The position numbers and the translations under genes were made by a program. Below, one piece after another: positions 37,958 to 47,080 of a stretch of 64,000 nucleotides of DNA. Origin of the DNA: Pseudonocardia autotrophica (GTDB taxonomy: Bacteria > Actinomycetota > Actinomycetes > Mycobacteriales > Pseudonocardiaceae); the NCBI RefSeq assembly GCF_000717175.1, contig NZ_JNYD01000012.1:62001-126000 (forward strand), written 5' to 3'. The notes beneath the pieces are model-generated. The model did no database searches. It saw nothing but the letters and a program-made list of their open reading frames with translations, and was not told the DNA's origin. The number at the start of each line of letters is the position of its first letter. The first letter of the stretch is position 1.

Positions 37958-39007
37958 GTGCTGATCTCTCAGCGCCCCACCCTGACCGAGGACTCGGTCA
38001 CCGAGACCCGCTCCCGGTTCGTCATCGAGCCGCTCGAGCCGGGCTTCGGCTACACGCTGGGCAACTCGCTCCGGCGCACCCTGCTGTCCTCCATCCCGGG
38101 GGCGGCGGTGACCAGCATCCGCATCGACGGCGTGCTGCACGAGTTCACCACCGTGCCGGGGGTGAAGGAGGACGTCACCGACATCATCCTCAACCTCAAG
38201 GAGCTGGTCGTCAGCTCCGAGGAGGACGAGCCGGTGACGATGTACCTGCGCAAGCAGGGCCCGGGCGCGGTCACCGCGGGGGACATCGTCCCGCCGGCCG
38301 GTGTCACCGTGCACAACCCGGACCTGCACATCGCCACGCTCAACGACAAGGGCCGGCTCGAGGTCGAGCTCGTCGTCGAGCGGGGCCGCGGCTACGTGCC
38401 GGCGATGCAGAACAAGGCCACCGGCGCCGAGATCGGCCGGATCCCGGTCGACTCGATCTACTCGCCGGTCCTCAAGGTGACCTACAAGGTCGAGGCCACC
38501 CGTGTCGAGCAGCGCACGGACTTCGACAAGCTCGTGCTCGACGTCGAGACCAAGCCGAGCATCGGCCCGCGCGACGCGCTGGCCTCGGCCGGCAAGACCC
38601 TCGTCGAGCTGTTCGGCCTCGCCCGCGAGCTGAACGTCGACGCCGAGGGCATCGAGATCGGTCCGTCGCCGCAGGAGGCGGACACCATCGCGGCCTTCGC
38701 GATGCCGATCGAGGAGCTCGACCTCACCGTCCGCTCCTACAACTGCCTCAAGCGCGAGGGCATCCACACCGTGGGTGAGCTCGTCGGGCGCAGCGAGGCG
38801 GACCTGCTGGACATCCGCAACTTCGGCGCGAAGTCGATCGACGAGGTCAAGATGAAGCTCGTCGGCCTCGGCCTCGCGCTCAAGGACAGCCCGCCCGGGT
38901 TCGACCCGTCTGCGGCCGCCTCGGACTACGGGACCGACACCGGCGGCTACGACGCCGACCCGTTCTCCGACGACGGCCAGGACTACGCAGAAACGGAGCA
39001 GTTGTAG
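37958..39007 (+). CDS. rpoA: DNA-directed RNA polymerase subunit alpha
   Basis: The 349-residue alpha subunit: an N-terminal domain that dimerises and recruits beta and beta' ([20 protein letters not shown]), a linker, and a C-terminal domain that binds UP elements and activators ([22 protein letters not shown]). An acidic tail of about 30 residues rich in Asp and Tyr ends it. GTG start at 37958 with GAAGGAGAC upstream. Confidence 0.98.
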   Translation: MLISQRPTLTEDSVTETRSRFVIEPLEPGFGYTLGNSLRRTLLSSIPGAAVTSIRIDGVLHEFTTVPGVKEDVTDIILNLKELVVSSEEDEPVTMYLRKQGPGAVTAGDIVPPAGVTVHNPDLHIATLNDKGRLEVELVVERGRGYVPAMQNKATGAEIGRIPVDSIYSPVLKVTYKVEATRVEQRTDFDKLVLDVETKPSIGPRDALASAGKTLVELFGLARELNVDAEGIEIGPSPQEADTIAAFAMPIEELDLTVRSYNCLKREGIHTVGELVGRSEADLLDIRNFGAKSIDEVKMKLVGLGLALKDSPPGFDPSAAASDYGTDTGGYDADPFSDDGQDYAETEQL

Positions 39008-39009
39008 CC

Positions 39010-39666
39010 ATGCCTCAGCCCACCAAGGGGCCCCGCCTCGGCGGTTCGCCCGCTCACCAGCGGCTGATCCTGGCCAACCTGGCGACCGCGCTGTTCCAGC
39101 ACGGCCGGATCACCACGACGGAGGCCAAGGCCCGCCGGCTGCGGCCCTACGCCGAGCGGCTGATCACCAAGGCCAAGCGGGGCGACCTGCACAACCGCCG
39201 CGAGATCCTCAAGGTCATCCGCGACAAGGGCGTCGTCCACCGCCTCATCGAGGAGATCGGCCCGTTCTACGCGGACCGCAACGGTGGCTACACCCGGATC
39301 ACCAAGACGCTGCCGCGCAAGGGCGACAACGCCCCCATGGCCGTGATCGAGCTGATCCAGCAGAAGACCGTCACGGACGAGGCCAACCGGGCCCGGCGCG
39401 CGGCGGCCTCGCAGGCCACGCAGTCCGCCCCGGCGGCCGAGGCGACGGCGACCGAGGAGACCGCGACCGAGGAGACGGCGGCCGACCAGCCGGTCTCCGA
39501 GGAGACGGTGGCCGCGGCGGGTCAGCCGCAGCCCACCGACGCCGAGGCGATCGAGGAGGCCGAGGCGGCCACCGCCCCGGCGTCCGACGCCGAGGAGTCC
39601 GCGGGCGCCGAGGCGAAGGCCGACGACGCGTCGGACAAGGACGACAAGGGCACCGAGAAGGCCTGA
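39010..39666 (+). CDS. rplQ: 50S ribosomal protein L17 with long acidic tail
   Basis: A 218-residue L17. The core, residues 1-125 ([18 protein letters not shown], NRRRxI-like [32 protein letters not shown]), is normal. The remaining 90 residues are Ala, Glu, Thr and Asp only, with few others. E. coli L17 has 127 residues; actinobacteria often have tails of 50-70. It starts 3 bases after rpoA. Confidence 0.96.
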   Translation: MPQPTKGPRLGGSPAHQRLILANLATALFQHGRITTTEAKARRLRPYAERLITKAKRGDLHNRREILKVIRDKGVVHRLIEEIGPFYADRNGGYTRITKTLPRKGDNAPMAVIELIQQKTVTDEANRARRAAASQATQSAPAAEATATEETATEETAADQPVSEETVAAAGQPQPTDAEAIEEAEAATAPASDAEESAGAEAKADDASDKDDKGTEKA

Positions 39667-39682
39667 TCAGGGGTCCACTCGC

Positions 39683-40549
39683 GTGACCACGCAGTATCCG
39701 GACGAGCCCGCCACCCGCGAGGGTGGCGGGCTCGCCCGCTTTCGTCTCGACATCACCTACGACGGCACGGACTTCTCCGGCTGGGCGGTACAGCCGACCC
39801 GCCGCACGGTGTGCGGTGTGCTCGTCGACGCGTTGAGCCGCATCCTGCGCACCGAGGTCGGGCTCACCGTCGCCGGGCGTACGGACGCCGGGGTGCACGC
39901 CACCGGCCAGGTCGCCCACGCCGACCTCGCGGCGGACGTCGACACCGCGCGGCTGGTCCGCCGGCTCGCCCGGTTCCTGCCGCCCGACGTGCGGGTCCGC
40001 GCCGTCACCCCCGTCCCCGCGGCGTTCGACGCCCGGTTCTCGGCGCTGCGCCGGCACTACGTCTACCGCGTGGCGACCACCCCGTACGGGGCCGAGCCGC
40101 TGCGCGCGCGGGACACCGTGTCCTGGCCGTACCCGATCGACCTCGACGCCGTGAACGCCGCCTCGGAGCGGCTGCTCGGCGAGCACGACTTCGCGGCCTT
40201 CTGCAAGCGCCGCGAGGGCGCCACGACCGTCCGCGCGCTGGAGCGGTTCTCGTGGACCGGGGACGCGGACGGCGTGGTGTCGGCGGCCGTGTCGGCCGAC
40301 GCCTTCTGCCACTCGATGGTCCGCAGCCTCGTCGGTGCGCTGCTCGACGTCGGGCGCGGGCGTCGCGCCGTCGACTGGCCGGCCGCGCTGCTCGGCCGGG
40401 CGGAGCGGCAGGGCGTGGCCGTGGCCCCGGCGCACGGGCTCACCCTCGTCGGCGTGGACTACCCGGACGACGCCGCGCTCGCCGCGCGGGCCGAGGTCAC
40501 CCGCAACCTGCGGGTCCCGACCGGACCTACCGCCCCCGCAGCTCCCTGA
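39683..40549 (+). CDS. truA: tRNA pseudouridine(38-40) synthase
   Basis: A 288-residue enzyme converting uridines 38-40 of the anticodon arm to pseudouridine. The catalytic aspartate lies in [30 protein letters not shown] starts the fold. GTG at 39683. It is the last gene of the alpha cluster and overlaps the convergent membrane-protein gene by 23 bases at the 3' end. Confidence 0.95.
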   Translation: MTTQYPDEPATREGGGLARFRLDITYDGTDFSGWAVQPTRRTVCGVLVDALSRILRTEVGLTVAGRTDAGVHATGQVAHADLAADVDTARLVRRLARFLPPDVRVRAVTPVPAAFDARFSALRRHYVYRVATTPYGAEPLRARDTVSWPYPIDLDAVNAASERLLGEHDFAAFCKRREGATTVRALERFSWTGDADGVVSAAVSADAFCHSMVRSLVGALLDVGRGRRAVDWPAALLGRAERQGVAVAPAHGLTLVGVDYPDDAALAARAEVTRNLRVPTGPTAPAAP

Positions 40550-42413
40550 CGTTCACCACGAGCAGGACCAGCGCCGCCAGGGCCAGCGACCCGGCCAGCA
40601 CGATCTTCCAGCCGGACAGCAGTGCGATCACCCCGCTGGTGATCACGAGCGCGGTGATCGCGAGCCCGGCCATGGTGGCGGCGAACTCGATCGACCGGCG
40701 CCGGGCCACGGCCTCCACCACGGCGAACAGCACGAGGCCGACGGCGAACCACACCAGGGTCGACAGGTGCGGCCAGAACAGCAGGGCGCCGAGGCCGCCG
40801 ATGAGCACCGGGATCGACAGCGCCGCCCACACCCGCAGGAACCGGGACCGGAGGTCCGCCGGTACCACGTACGGCATGTGCGGCCGGCGCAGGTGGGCAT
40901 CGGGCGGGCCGGGCGGGCGCGGGCCCGCCAGGCGGTCCGCCTGGACGTCGATCTCCTCGGTCAGCCGCACCCGCTCGGCCACCAGCTCCGCGAGCTCGCG
41001 CTCCCGCCGTTCGAGCTCCTCGAGGTGGGCGGGGCGGCCGGGGGCGGCGTCGGAGCGGGCGGCGAGGAACCGCAGCTCCGCGTGGAGGCCGCGGACCCCC
41101 GCGCGCTCGGTCTCGATCTCGTCCTCCAGCTCGTCGACCCGGGTCTGCAGGACCTTCATCCGCTCCTGCAGCGCCGCGGCCTCCTCCTCGGCCGTCGCGG
41201 CCACCTTGTCCAGGCCCGCCCAGCCCAACGGGTCGGCCCAGGAGCGGCGGACCGTCCGGTCGCGCTCGTAGCGGGGCCCGGCGGGGGCGCGCTCGCCGCC
41301 GAAGGAGTCGCGGGTGTCGAGCCCCCACAGGCCGCGGAAGTCACGGATCCAGGTGGTGCCGTCGTCGACGAGCACCGCGGTCCACGAGCGTCCCCCCGGA
41401 CCCAGCCGGACGCCGTCGCCGCGCGCGTAGTCGATGAACGGGATGTCGAAGCCGCCGGTCCCGGGTTCGGGCGCGAACGGCATCAGCCAGCGCCGCACGC
41501 GTTGGAGCGTGCGCAGGACCGCGCGGAGGGGGGGAAGGCCGACGCTGACGACGTAGTCCCCGGCCACGAACGCGTGCGAGTGCGACCCGGCGCCCGGGTA
41601 GAGCACCGCGTGGGTGCCGTCCCGGTCGAGCCGCGGGTCGTCCCAGCGGCGGCGCAGGTCGTCGCCGTGGTCGTCGTGCGTGGAGGCGGCGACCCACGCC
41701 GGCACGAGGCCCCCGGCCCCGTCCGGCACGAGGTAGACGGCGACGGTCTCCCAGTCGGCCTCGTGGTCGTTGACGCCGTGGAAGGTCGAGCGCCAGTCGT
41801 TGAAGGCGTAGAAGAACCAGTACTGCAGGACCGTGTAGCCCGCGGTGCGCACGACACGCCCGTAGTAGGTCGCGCCGGTCAGGTCGCGGGCGCGCTGGTG
41901 GGCGGCCGCGACGAGGCCGTTGGGCACCTTGCCGCGGACGAGCAGGGACAGCCGCAGCAGGACGTCGATCAGCCGGGCGATCACCCCGACCGCGGCGAAG
42001 CGGCCGATGCCGCCCAGCCGCGGGCGCTCGGCGCGGCGCCACCGCTGGACCTCGCGCGCCCCGAGGGACTCCTGCACGAACCGAAGGTGCAGACGACGTT
42101 CCCGGTAGCGGCGGCCGGCCTCGCCGAGGCCCTCGAGCGTGAGCTCGCCGGCTGGGACGAGCGGCTCGCCGGGGCGCTTGCGGTCGCCCGCCGGCTCGTC
42201 CCACAGGCTGCAGCGGCGGACGTAGTCCCCGACCGTCACCGGCAGGAACAGCTCGCCCTTCGTGTAGCGCAGGACCGGCTCGTACCGGCGGAGCAGCGTG
42301 AGGTCGTCGGCGGTCTCGGGGACGGAGTCGAGGGTGGGGTCGGGCGTGGCGGCGCCGGCGTCGGGGGCGGCGTCGGTGGTGGACTCACCGGGGGTCTCTC
42401 GGGGCGTGTCCAC
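40527..42413 (-). CDS. Vps62-like domain protein with coiled coil and C-terminal membrane helices
   Basis: A 628-residue protein I do not fully recognise. Its middle resembles Vps62/DUF-type proteins: [16 protein letters not shown], then a [16 protein letters not shown] segment with clustered His and Asp, which might bind metal. Around residues 410-510 is a Glu/Arg-rich coiled coil ([19 protein letters not shown]). The C-terminus has four or so membrane helices starting at [17 protein letters not shown] chose the GTG at 42413 ([11 protein letters not shown]). Function unknown. It ends inside truA on the other strand and is divergent from the deaminase. Confidence 0.7.
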   Translation of the reverse strand: MDTPRETPGESTTDAAPDAGAATPDPTLDSVPETADDLTLLRRYEPVLRYTKGELFLPVTVGDYVRRCSLWDEPAGDRKRPGEPLVPAGELTLEGLGEAGRRYRERRLHLRFVQESLGAREVQRWRRAERPRLGGIGRFAAVGVIARLIDVLLRLSLLVRGKVPNGLVAAAHQRARDLTGATYYGRVVRTAGYTVLQYWFFYAFNDWRSTFHGVNDHEADWETVAVYLVPDGAGGLVPAWVAASTHDDHGDDLRRRWDDPRLDRDGTHAVLYPGAGSHSHAFVAGDYVVSVGLPPLRAVLRTLQRVRRWLMPFAPEPGTGGFDIPFIDYARGDGVRLGPGGRSWTAVLVDDGTTWIRDFRGLWGLDTRDSFGGERAPAGPRYERDRTVRRSWADPLGWAGLDKVAATAEEEAAALQERMKVLQTRVDELEDEIETERAGVRGLHAELRFLAARSDAAPGRPAHLEELERRERELAELVAERVRLTEEIDVQADRLAGPRPPGPPDAHLRRPHMPYVVPADLRSRFLRVWAALSIPVLIGGLGALLFWPHLSTLVWFAVGLVLFAVVEAVARRRSIEFAATMAGLAITALVITSGVIALLSGWKIVLAGSLALAALVLLVVNVRELRGR

Positions 42414-42499
42414 GCTTCCCACAGTAGCCAGCGGAACGGTGTGTTTCGCGTGGGTTGCCCGGGCACCGCACGGGCGCCCCGGATGGGAGGCTGGGCCGC

Positions 42500-42949
42500 G
42501 TGGACGCACACGCCGCCCTGGAGATCGCGCTCGAGGAGGCCCGCGCCGGGCTCGCGTCGGGAGGCATCCCGATCGGCGCCGCGCTGCTCGGGCCCGGGGG
42601 CGAGGTGCTCGGCCGCGGGCACAACCGCCGGGTCCAGGACGACGACCCGTCGGTCCACGGCGAGACGGCCGCCTTCCGCAACGCGGGCCGGCAGCGGGAC
42701 TACCGGCGCACCACGATGGTCACCACGCTCTCGCCGTGCTGGTACTGCAGCGGGCTGATCCGGCAGTTCGGCATCGGCGCGGTGATCATCGGGGAGAGCC
42801 GGACCTTCACCGGCGGGCACGACTGGCTCGCCGAACACGGGGTCCGGGTGACCCTGCTCGACGACGAGCGCTGCGTCCGGCTCATGGAGGACTTCATCGC
42901 CGCCCGCCCCGACCTGTGGAACGAGGACATCGGGGTGGCGGAGGAGTAG
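42500..42949 (+). CDS. Cytosine deaminase-like (CDA-fold) nucleobase deaminase
   Basis: A 149-residue zinc deaminase closest in pattern to fungal-type cytosine deaminases. The zinc ligands and catalytic Glu are in SVHGETAAFRNAG (HxE) and TTLSPCWYCSGLIRQFGIG (PCxxC). RFTGGHDWL-like FTGGHDWLAEHGV and the C-terminal EDFIAARPDLWNEDIG fit this family rather than tRNA adenosine deaminase. It would turn cytosine (or a related base) into uracil. GTG at 42500. Confidence 0.85.
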   Translation: MDAHAALEIALEEARAGLASGGIPIGAALLGPGGEVLGRGHNRRVQDDDPSVHGETAAFRNAGRQRDYRRTTMVTTLSPCWYCSGLIRQFGIGAVIIGESRTFTGGHDWLAEHGVRVTLLDDERCVRLMEDFIAARPDLWNEDIGVAEE

Positions 42950-42950
42950 C

Positions 42951-43010
42951 GCGAGTCGGGAGTTCCGGCACCGCGAGTCGGGAGTTCCGGCACCGCGAGT
43001 CGGGAGTTCT
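42951..43010. repeat. Three tandem 22-bp repeats downstream of the deaminase
   Basis: The unit GCGAGTCGGGAGTTCCGGCA plus CC occurs at 42951-42972 and 42973-42994, and most of it (to GAGTTC) again from 42995. It starts 2 bases after the deaminase stop. Function unknown; it lies about 90 bases before eccB. Confidence 0.85.
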
Positions 43011-43097
43011 GTGCGTCCGAGGTGGCGATCCGGGAGGCCGGGCACGAGTTCTCCCGTTTCGCCTCGGTCGAGGGCGCCGCGGAGCTAGCGTCCGGAC

Positions 43098-44426
43098 GTG
43101 CCGTTCCCGGTCCCGCCGCCCGCGACCCGCGACCAGGCCGACGCCCACCGCTACGCGTTCCGGCGGCTCGAGGCCGCGCTCGTGCGGGCCGACCCGGTGC
43201 CGCTGCACGAGCAGCTGCGCGCGCAGCGCCGGGCCACGCTGGTCGGCGTCGTCCTCGCGCTGCTCGGGCTCGGTGCCGCCGCGGTGCAGGCGGCGCTCGC
43301 GCCCCGGCCGGACTGGAGCCGGCAGGCGCTGGTGGTCGGCACGCCGTCGGGCGCGGTGTACGCCGTCGCCCACGAGCCGGACCGGCTGGTCCCGGTGCCT
43401 GACGCCGTCGCCGGGCGCCTCGTCCTCGCCGCACTCGGGCAACCACCGGGCGAGCCGCGGATGGTGCCGGACGCCGACCTCGTGACTGTGGCGCGGAACC
43501 CGCCCGCCGAGCTACCGGGCGCGGTAGGAGTCGCGATCGACGGGCCCGCGGTGCCGGAGCGCTGGGCGGTCTGCGACGCGCCGGAGGGCACGACGGTACT
43601 GGCCGGGACGCTGGGGGCCGGGACTCCGGCGGCACCGGCGCTGTTCGTCGAGGCGCCCGGCGGGGAGCGCTTCGCGGTGCTCGACGGCGTCCGGCACGCG
43701 GTGGGCGCGGATCCCACCGTGCTGACCGGTCTCGGCCTCGCGGGCGCCGCGCCCCGGAAGGTCGGCGCGTCGACGCTCTCCGCGATCCCCGAGGGACCGG
43801 CCCTGGCGCCGCCCGTCCTGCCCGACGGCCCGGGCCCGCGCGGGGTGCCAGGCCGGCCCGGCGACGTCCTGACGACCACCGGTCTCGACGGCGGCCGCGC
43901 CTTCCTGGCGATCGTGCCGGGCGGCGCGCAGGAGGTACCCGCGACCCTCGCCGAGGTGCTGCGGGCACAGGGTGGAGCGGGTCCGCGCGAGGTCGCGCCC
44001 GCCGTCGTCGCCGAGGCCCCGCGGCTCACCACGTTGCCGACCGCCGGGTGGCCGGACCGGGTGCCCGCGTGGTCGTCGGACGGCGGGATCGTGTGCGCGA
44101 CGGCGGCCGACGCGCGCCCCGGGGTGAGCCTGACGCCGATGCTGCCGGCGGTCCGGGAGGGTGTGCGGGTGCCGCTGACCGGTGGTGAGGCGGCCGCGGC
44201 CGTGCTGCTCGGCGGCGGGCCGGTGCGGGCGGTCTCGCCGACCGGGGGCGGCACGGTCTGGCTGTTGTCGGCGAGCGGGATCGCCCACGGCGTGGCCGAC
44301 GCCGACACGGCCGCCGCGCTCGGCCTGCCGGCCGCCCTCCCGGCCGCGCCCGAGGCCGCGCTCCGACTGCTCCCGCAGGGCGGGCGCCTGGACCTCGCCG
44401 ACGCCCGCCGCGCCGTCGGGTCCTAA
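43098..44426 (+). CDS. eccB: Type VII secretion protein EccB (ESX-4-like)
   Basis: A 442-residue component of the type VII secretion membrane complex. The cytoplasmic N-terminus (QADAHRYAFRRLEAALVR) is the EccB signature, followed by one membrane helix near residues 48-70 and a large periplasmic domain. GTG at 43098 has TAGCGT 6 bases upstream and no ribosome site, so a leaderless start is likely. eccB and eccC on one strand and mycP and eccD on the other is the arrangement of mycobacterial ESX-4. Its stop shares bases with the convergent LysR stop. Confidence 0.9.
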   Translation: MPFPVPPPATRDQADAHRYAFRRLEAALVRADPVPLHEQLRAQRRATLVGVVLALLGLGAAAVQAALAPRPDWSRQALVVGTPSGAVYAVAHEPDRLVPVPDAVAGRLVLAALGQPPGEPRMVPDADLVTVARNPPAELPGAVGVAIDGPAVPERWAVCDAPEGTTVLAGTLGAGTPAAPALFVEAPGGERFAVLDGVRHAVGADPTVLTGLGLAGAAPRKVGASTLSAIPEGPALAPPVLPDGPGPRGVPGRPGDVLTTTGLDGGRAFLAIVPGGAQEVPATLAEVLRAQGGAGPREVAPAVVAEAPRLTTLPTAGWPDRVPAWSSDGGIVCATAADARPGVSLTPMLPAVREGVRVPLTGGEAAAAVLLGGGPVRAVSPTGGGTVWLLSASGIAHGVADADTAAALGLPAALPAAPEAALRLLPQGGRLDLADARRAVGS

Positions 44427-45295
44427 GGCCTCAGCTCGCTGCGGATCCGGTCGGCCAGGGCGCGTGCGGGCCGGCTGAGCCCGGCGAGGTCACGGGTCGC
44501 GAGGACGAGGTCGCGGTCGGCCCAGGCGTCGGCGAGGGGAACGCGGACGAGCCCGTCGGCGATGCTGCGCGCATGCAGGACCGCGATCCCGACGCCGGCC
44601 GCGACCGCCCGGCAGACGGACGCCGCGTCGGGGAAGCGGCCGCGGTGCCGGGGATGCGCGCCCAGCGGCAGGGCCTGCCGGCGGAGGTGCTCCTCGAACG
44701 CGCTCCCCTCGGCGTAGCCGACGAAGGGCCGGTCGAGGACCTCGGCGAACGTGAGGGTCGCGGCCCTCGCCAACGGGTCGTCCGGGGTGCACGCGACCTG
44801 CAGCGGGTCGGGGCAGAGCCGGACCGTCTCCAGCCCGGCGAGGTCGACGGTGTCGGCGAGGAGCCCGAACTCGGCCCGCCCGGACGTCAGCCCGACGACG
44901 ATCCGGTGGCTCGGCCGCTCGAGGAGGTCGACGTCGGCGTCGGGATGCTCGGCCAGGAAGCCGATGAGGACGTCCGGTAGCAGGGTCGCCGCGGAGGTGT
45001 TGGCCAGCACGGTGACCGTCGCAGGCCGGCCCGCGAGGTCCGCGAGCTCCAGGCGCATCCGGTCGTGGCGCTCGACGATCTCCCGCGCGTGCGTCAGCAG
45101 CAGGACACCGGGGCGCGTGGGGACGACTCCGCGCCGGTGCCGGTCGAGCAGCGGCGCGCCCGAGGCCGCCTCCATCGCCCGGATCCGGCCGCTCGCCGAG
45201 GCCAGCGAGAGGTGCACGAGCTCGGCGGCGCGGGTGATGCTGCCGTGCTCGGCCGCCGCGAGGAAGAGCCGGAGATCGAGCAGGTCGAACGCCAT
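44423..45295 (-). CDS. LysR-family transcriptional regulator
   Basis: A 290-residue regulator: N-terminal winged helix (LRLFLAAAEHGSITRAAELVHL) and a substrate-binding domain. The ATG at 45295 has TACGGT 6 bases upstream, a leaderless arrangement. It is divergent from the Rv1733c-like gene with a gap of 89 bases, the usual place for a LysR site, so that gene is its likely target. Its stop overlaps that of eccB (CTAA). The ligand is unknown. Confidence 0.88.
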   Translation of the reverse strand: MAFDLLDLRLFLAAAEHGSITRAAELVHLSLASASGRIRAMEAASGAPLLDRHRRGVVPTRPGVLLLTHAREIVERHDRMRLELADLAGRPATVTVLANTSAATLLPDVLIGFLAEHPDADVDLLERPSHRIVVGLTSGRAEFGLLADTVDLAGLETVRLCPDPLQVACTPDDPLARAATLTFAEVLDRPFVGYAEGSAFEEHLRRQALPLGAHPRHRGRFPDAASVCRAVAAGVGIAVLHARSIADGLVRVPLADAWADRDLVLATRDLAGLSRPARALADRIRSELRP

Positions 45296-45384
45296 GCCCG
45301 GACCGTACAGCCTTCGGATCCGCCGAAGTCTCACCCGACGATCGGCACATTGTGCTTCCGTCACGACCGGCCGATTCTCGATCC

Positions 45385-45969
45385 GTGACACACACCGGGT
45401 TCGACGTCGAGCGGGTGGCAGCCGTGGTGCGGCGGATCGCGCCGGCCGCGGCCTTCGTCGTGCTCGTCCTGGCGGTCCTCTTCGGCGACGCGGCCGGGGC
45501 GCGGGCGGTGTCCCGCGCGGCGCCGGACCTGCACCGCACCAAGGCGACCACCGTCGCCGGCGCCCCCGTCCGCGCGCCGGACGAGAACGCCCTGGTCTCG
45601 CAGGTCCCGGTGCAGGCCGTGTGGCTCGCCCCGGACGGCACGGGTCGCCGCGGGCCGGTGACGGTCGCGCCGGGCACCCCCGCGGGCCGGACCGTGCCGC
45701 TGTGGGTCGATACCGCCGGGCGCCCCGTCGCTCCGCCGGCGACGGGCACGGCCGACGCGGTCGTCGTCGGTGGCCTGATCGTGCTGCTCGGCGGGGCGGC
45801 GATCGCCGCAGCGGTGTGGCTGACAGCGGCGGCCGCGGCCCGGCAGCGTTCCCGCCGGCTCGCTGCGGAGTGGGCCGCGGCGGAGCCGCTGTGGAGCGGG
45901 CGTCGGATCAGGGACGGAGCCGACGCACCAGGAGCGGAGAGGCGGCGGCGAGGACGCAGAGCGCCGTGA
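45385..45969 (+). CDS. Rv1733c-like two-helix membrane protein
   Basis: A 194-residue protein with a membrane helix near residues 20-40 (AAAFVVLVLAVLFGDAAGA), an extracytoplasmic domain of about 90 residues, and a second helix (AVVVGGLIVLLGGAAIAAAVWL). This is the plan of the Rv1733c family of actinobacterial membrane proteins of unknown function. GTG at 45385 is the preferred start. The 3' end overlaps mycP on the other strand by 62 bases. It lies under or beside the LysR regulator inside the ESX locus. Confidence 0.65.
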   Translation: MTHTGFDVERVAAVVRRIAPAAAFVVLVLAVLFGDAAGARAVSRAAPDLHRTKATTVAGAPVRAPDENALVSQVPVQAVWLAPDGTGRRGPVTVAPGTPAGRTVPLWVDTAGRPVAPPATGTADAVVVGGLIVLLGGAAIAAAVWLTAAAAARQRSRRLAAEWAAAEPLWSGRRIRDGADAPGAERRRRGRRAP

Positions 45970-47080
45970 CCGCGGCGATCGGCACCCAGGCGGGCGTCGG
46001 GCGCGCGGGCGGGCGGGACGCGACCGCGGAGGCGGCCGGGCGCGGGTCGGCCGCGGTGAGGAGGGTCAGGGCGGAGAGCGGATCGACGACGCCGGCACCG
46101 AGCGCGTCGGACCGACCGCCCGGGACCCGCCGGGCCGTGGCGACCAGGCGTTCGGCGACAGCCGTCGCGTCGAGCACGGGGAAGCGTTGCCGGACCAGCG
46201 CGGCCGTGCCCGCGACGATCGGCACCGCGAGGCTCGTGCCCTGCAGGTCGGGACCGGTGAGCCCGGAGCCGGGGGCGAGCGACCGCAGACCCGTTCCGCG
46301 GGCGGCGAGGTCGACCCAGGGGCCGTGGACGGTGAACGGGGCCGGGGCGTCGTCGGGGGTCGTGGCGGCGACGGCGAGCACCCCGTCGTCGAGCACGCCC
46401 GGGCCGCCGGCGAAGCCCGCGGCGGCGGGCAGGGGTACCTCGCCCGGCTCGCCCGTGCAGCCGCCGGAGCCGACGTTGCCGGCGGCGGCGACCACGAGCA
46501 CATCCGCCGCCTTCGCCGCCCGCACCGCGGCCCGCAACGGCCGCCCGACGACGGCGGCGCGAGCGGCGTCGAGGCAGACGGCCTCGCTGATCGTCACGAC
46601 CGAGGCGCCGAGGCCGACCGCCCGCAGCACCGCCTGGGCCAGCGTGGCGGTGTCGCCGGCGGGCAGGGTCTCGCCGCTCGCCGTCGTCACCGTGAACGAC
46701 GGGCTGGCCTGCCGGATCGCGACGACCTCGACGCCCGGTGCCACGCCGACGACGTCGTCGTCGGGGCTCGGGGCGGCGGCGAGCAGCCCCGCGACGGCGG
46801 TGCCGTGACCGTCGCAGTCGGTGAGTCCGTCGCCGCCGGTGAGGTAGTCGCCGCCGCCGGTCAGCCGGGCCAGGCGCGGGTGCGGGGCGACGCCGGTGTC
46901 GATCACCGCGACCCGGATGCCGGTGCCGTCGGCCAACGCGTGCACCTGGGCCAGTGGCAGCCCACCGCCCCGCTCCGTGCCGCCCGCCCCGACGCACTCG
47001 GTCACCTGGCTCAGTCCGCCGTCCGGTCCCGGCGCCAGCGCGAGCAGCAGCGCGGCGACCGGGACGAGCGCGCTCACCAT
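45908..47080 (-). CDS. mycP: Mycosin, subtilisin-like serine protease of type VII secretion
   Basis: A 390-residue secreted, membrane-anchored protease. A short signal sequence (VSALVPVAALLLALAPG) is followed by the catalytic triad D61 (VIDTG), H92 (DGHGTAVAG) and S283 (QGTSLAVPIVAG), and a C-terminal membrane helix (WVPIAAVTALCVLAAASPLLV). Mycosins stabilise the ESX membrane complex. I chose the ATG at 47080, which overlaps the eccD stop; the frame runs far upstream only because it is antisense to eccC. Confidence 0.9.
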   Translation of the reverse strand: MVSALVPVAALLLALAPGPDGGLSQVTECVGAGGTERGGGLPLAQVHALADGTGIRVAVIDTGVAPHPRLARLTGGGDYLTGGDGLTDCDGHGTAVAGLLAAAPSPDDDVVGVAPGVEVVAIRQASPSFTVTTASGETLPAGDTATLAQAVLRAVGLGASVVTISEAVCLDAARAAVVGRPLRAAVRAAKAADVLVVAAAGNVGSGGCTGEPGEVPLPAAAGFAGGPGVLDDGVLAVAATTPDDAPAPFTVHGPWVDLAARGTGLRSLAPGSGLTGPDLQGTSLAVPIVAGTAALVRQRFPVLDATAVAERLVATARRVPGGRSDALGAGVVDPLSALTLLTAADPRPAASAVASRPPARPTPAWVPIAAVTALCVLAAASPLLVRRLRP

